Shown here piece after piece: positions 12,440-12,529 of a stretch of 12,529 nt of DNA. The stretch comes from CAZCDM01 sp964497475 (lineage in GTDB: Bacteria; Planctomycetota; Phycisphaerae; SM23-33). Each line of letters starts with the position of its first letter. Positions within the stretch are counted from its first letter, which is position 1. The notes below the pieces were generated by a model. The model ran no database searches and was not told the DNA's origin. It saw nothing but the letters and a program-made list of their open reading frames with translations. The translations under genes and the position numbers were made by a program. Location: NCBI GenBank assembly GCA_964497475.1, contig CAZCDM010000060.1:1-12529 (forward strand), read 5' to 3'.

Positions 12440-12529
12440 CCGAGCGGCGGCTTTCGGCCGGGCGGTTCAGTCCAGCTCCTGACTTCGACATCCCCTTTGG
12501 ATTGCGCTGTAAGTCTTTGTTTTACAAGG

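Noticed and set aside
12440..12529. Tail of the window after the membrane protein gene
   Set aside because: It holds no ORF, terminator with T-tract or promoter that I can support.
1..12529. CRISPR arrays, tRNA or rRNA genes, insertion sequences, phage or defence genes
   Set aside because: No regularly spaced repeats, tRNA-like cloverleaf with T-arm, transposase or integrase motifs, or long terminal repeats were seen.

Overview
This GC-rich window with short intergenic gaps looks like chromosomal DNA from a Gram-negative environmental bacterium. A member of the Planctomycetota (possibly Phycisphaerae-like) is my best guess. The reasons are enlarged LptF/LptG-type permeases, a purple-acid-phosphatase-like enzyme, a DUF3365-type haem sensor kinase, and a mixture of Shine-Dalgarno-led and apparently leaderless genes. 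The taxonomy is inference; no rRNA or other marker gene is present.

Layout. (1) 114-1550, minus strand: a secreted metallophosphoesterase. (2) 1551-2414: a protein-poor stretch with two apparent noncoding transcription units that diverge from each other. A roughly 75-nt RNA on the minus strand (about 1688-1613) has a TTGACA/TATCAT promoter and a near-perfect intrinsic terminator. A roughly 310-nt RNA on the plus strand (about 1828-2137) has a CTGACA/GATATT promoter and a strong hairpin with seven T. Between them is a 10-bp interrupted inverted repeat. (3) 2415-2633: a small hypothetical ORF behind a good promoter. (4) 2777-8156, plus strand: a compact four-gene operon of two LptF/LptG-family LPS-export permeases, a GT4 glycosyltransferase and an aldose 1-epimerase. 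(5) 8132-9289, minus strand: a membrane-anchored GH113-like glycoside hydrolase whose end overlaps galM. (6) 9386-9865, plus strand: a proline-rich small protein, divergent from the hydrolase and sharing its promoter region. (7) 9871-11523, minus strand: a haem-c-type sensor histidine kinase, preceded by a MerR-type DNA-binding protein at 11565-11816. (8) 11897-12439, plus strand: a membrane protein with an NTF2-like C-terminal part.

How it fits together. The central operon is about the envelope: LptF/G-type subunits move LPS-like lipid off the inner membrane, and the GT4 enzyme and GalM probably supply or modify sugars for a glycoconjugate. The flanking phosphoesterase and GH113-like enzyme are exported or membrane-anchored hydrolases. 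The kinase, the MerR protein and the two candidate RNAs are regulatory.

The most novel part is the 1.2-kb intergenic region with its divergent RNA candidates. I could not match either RNA to RNase P RNA, tmRNA, SRP RNA, 6S RNA or a riboswitch class by eye.
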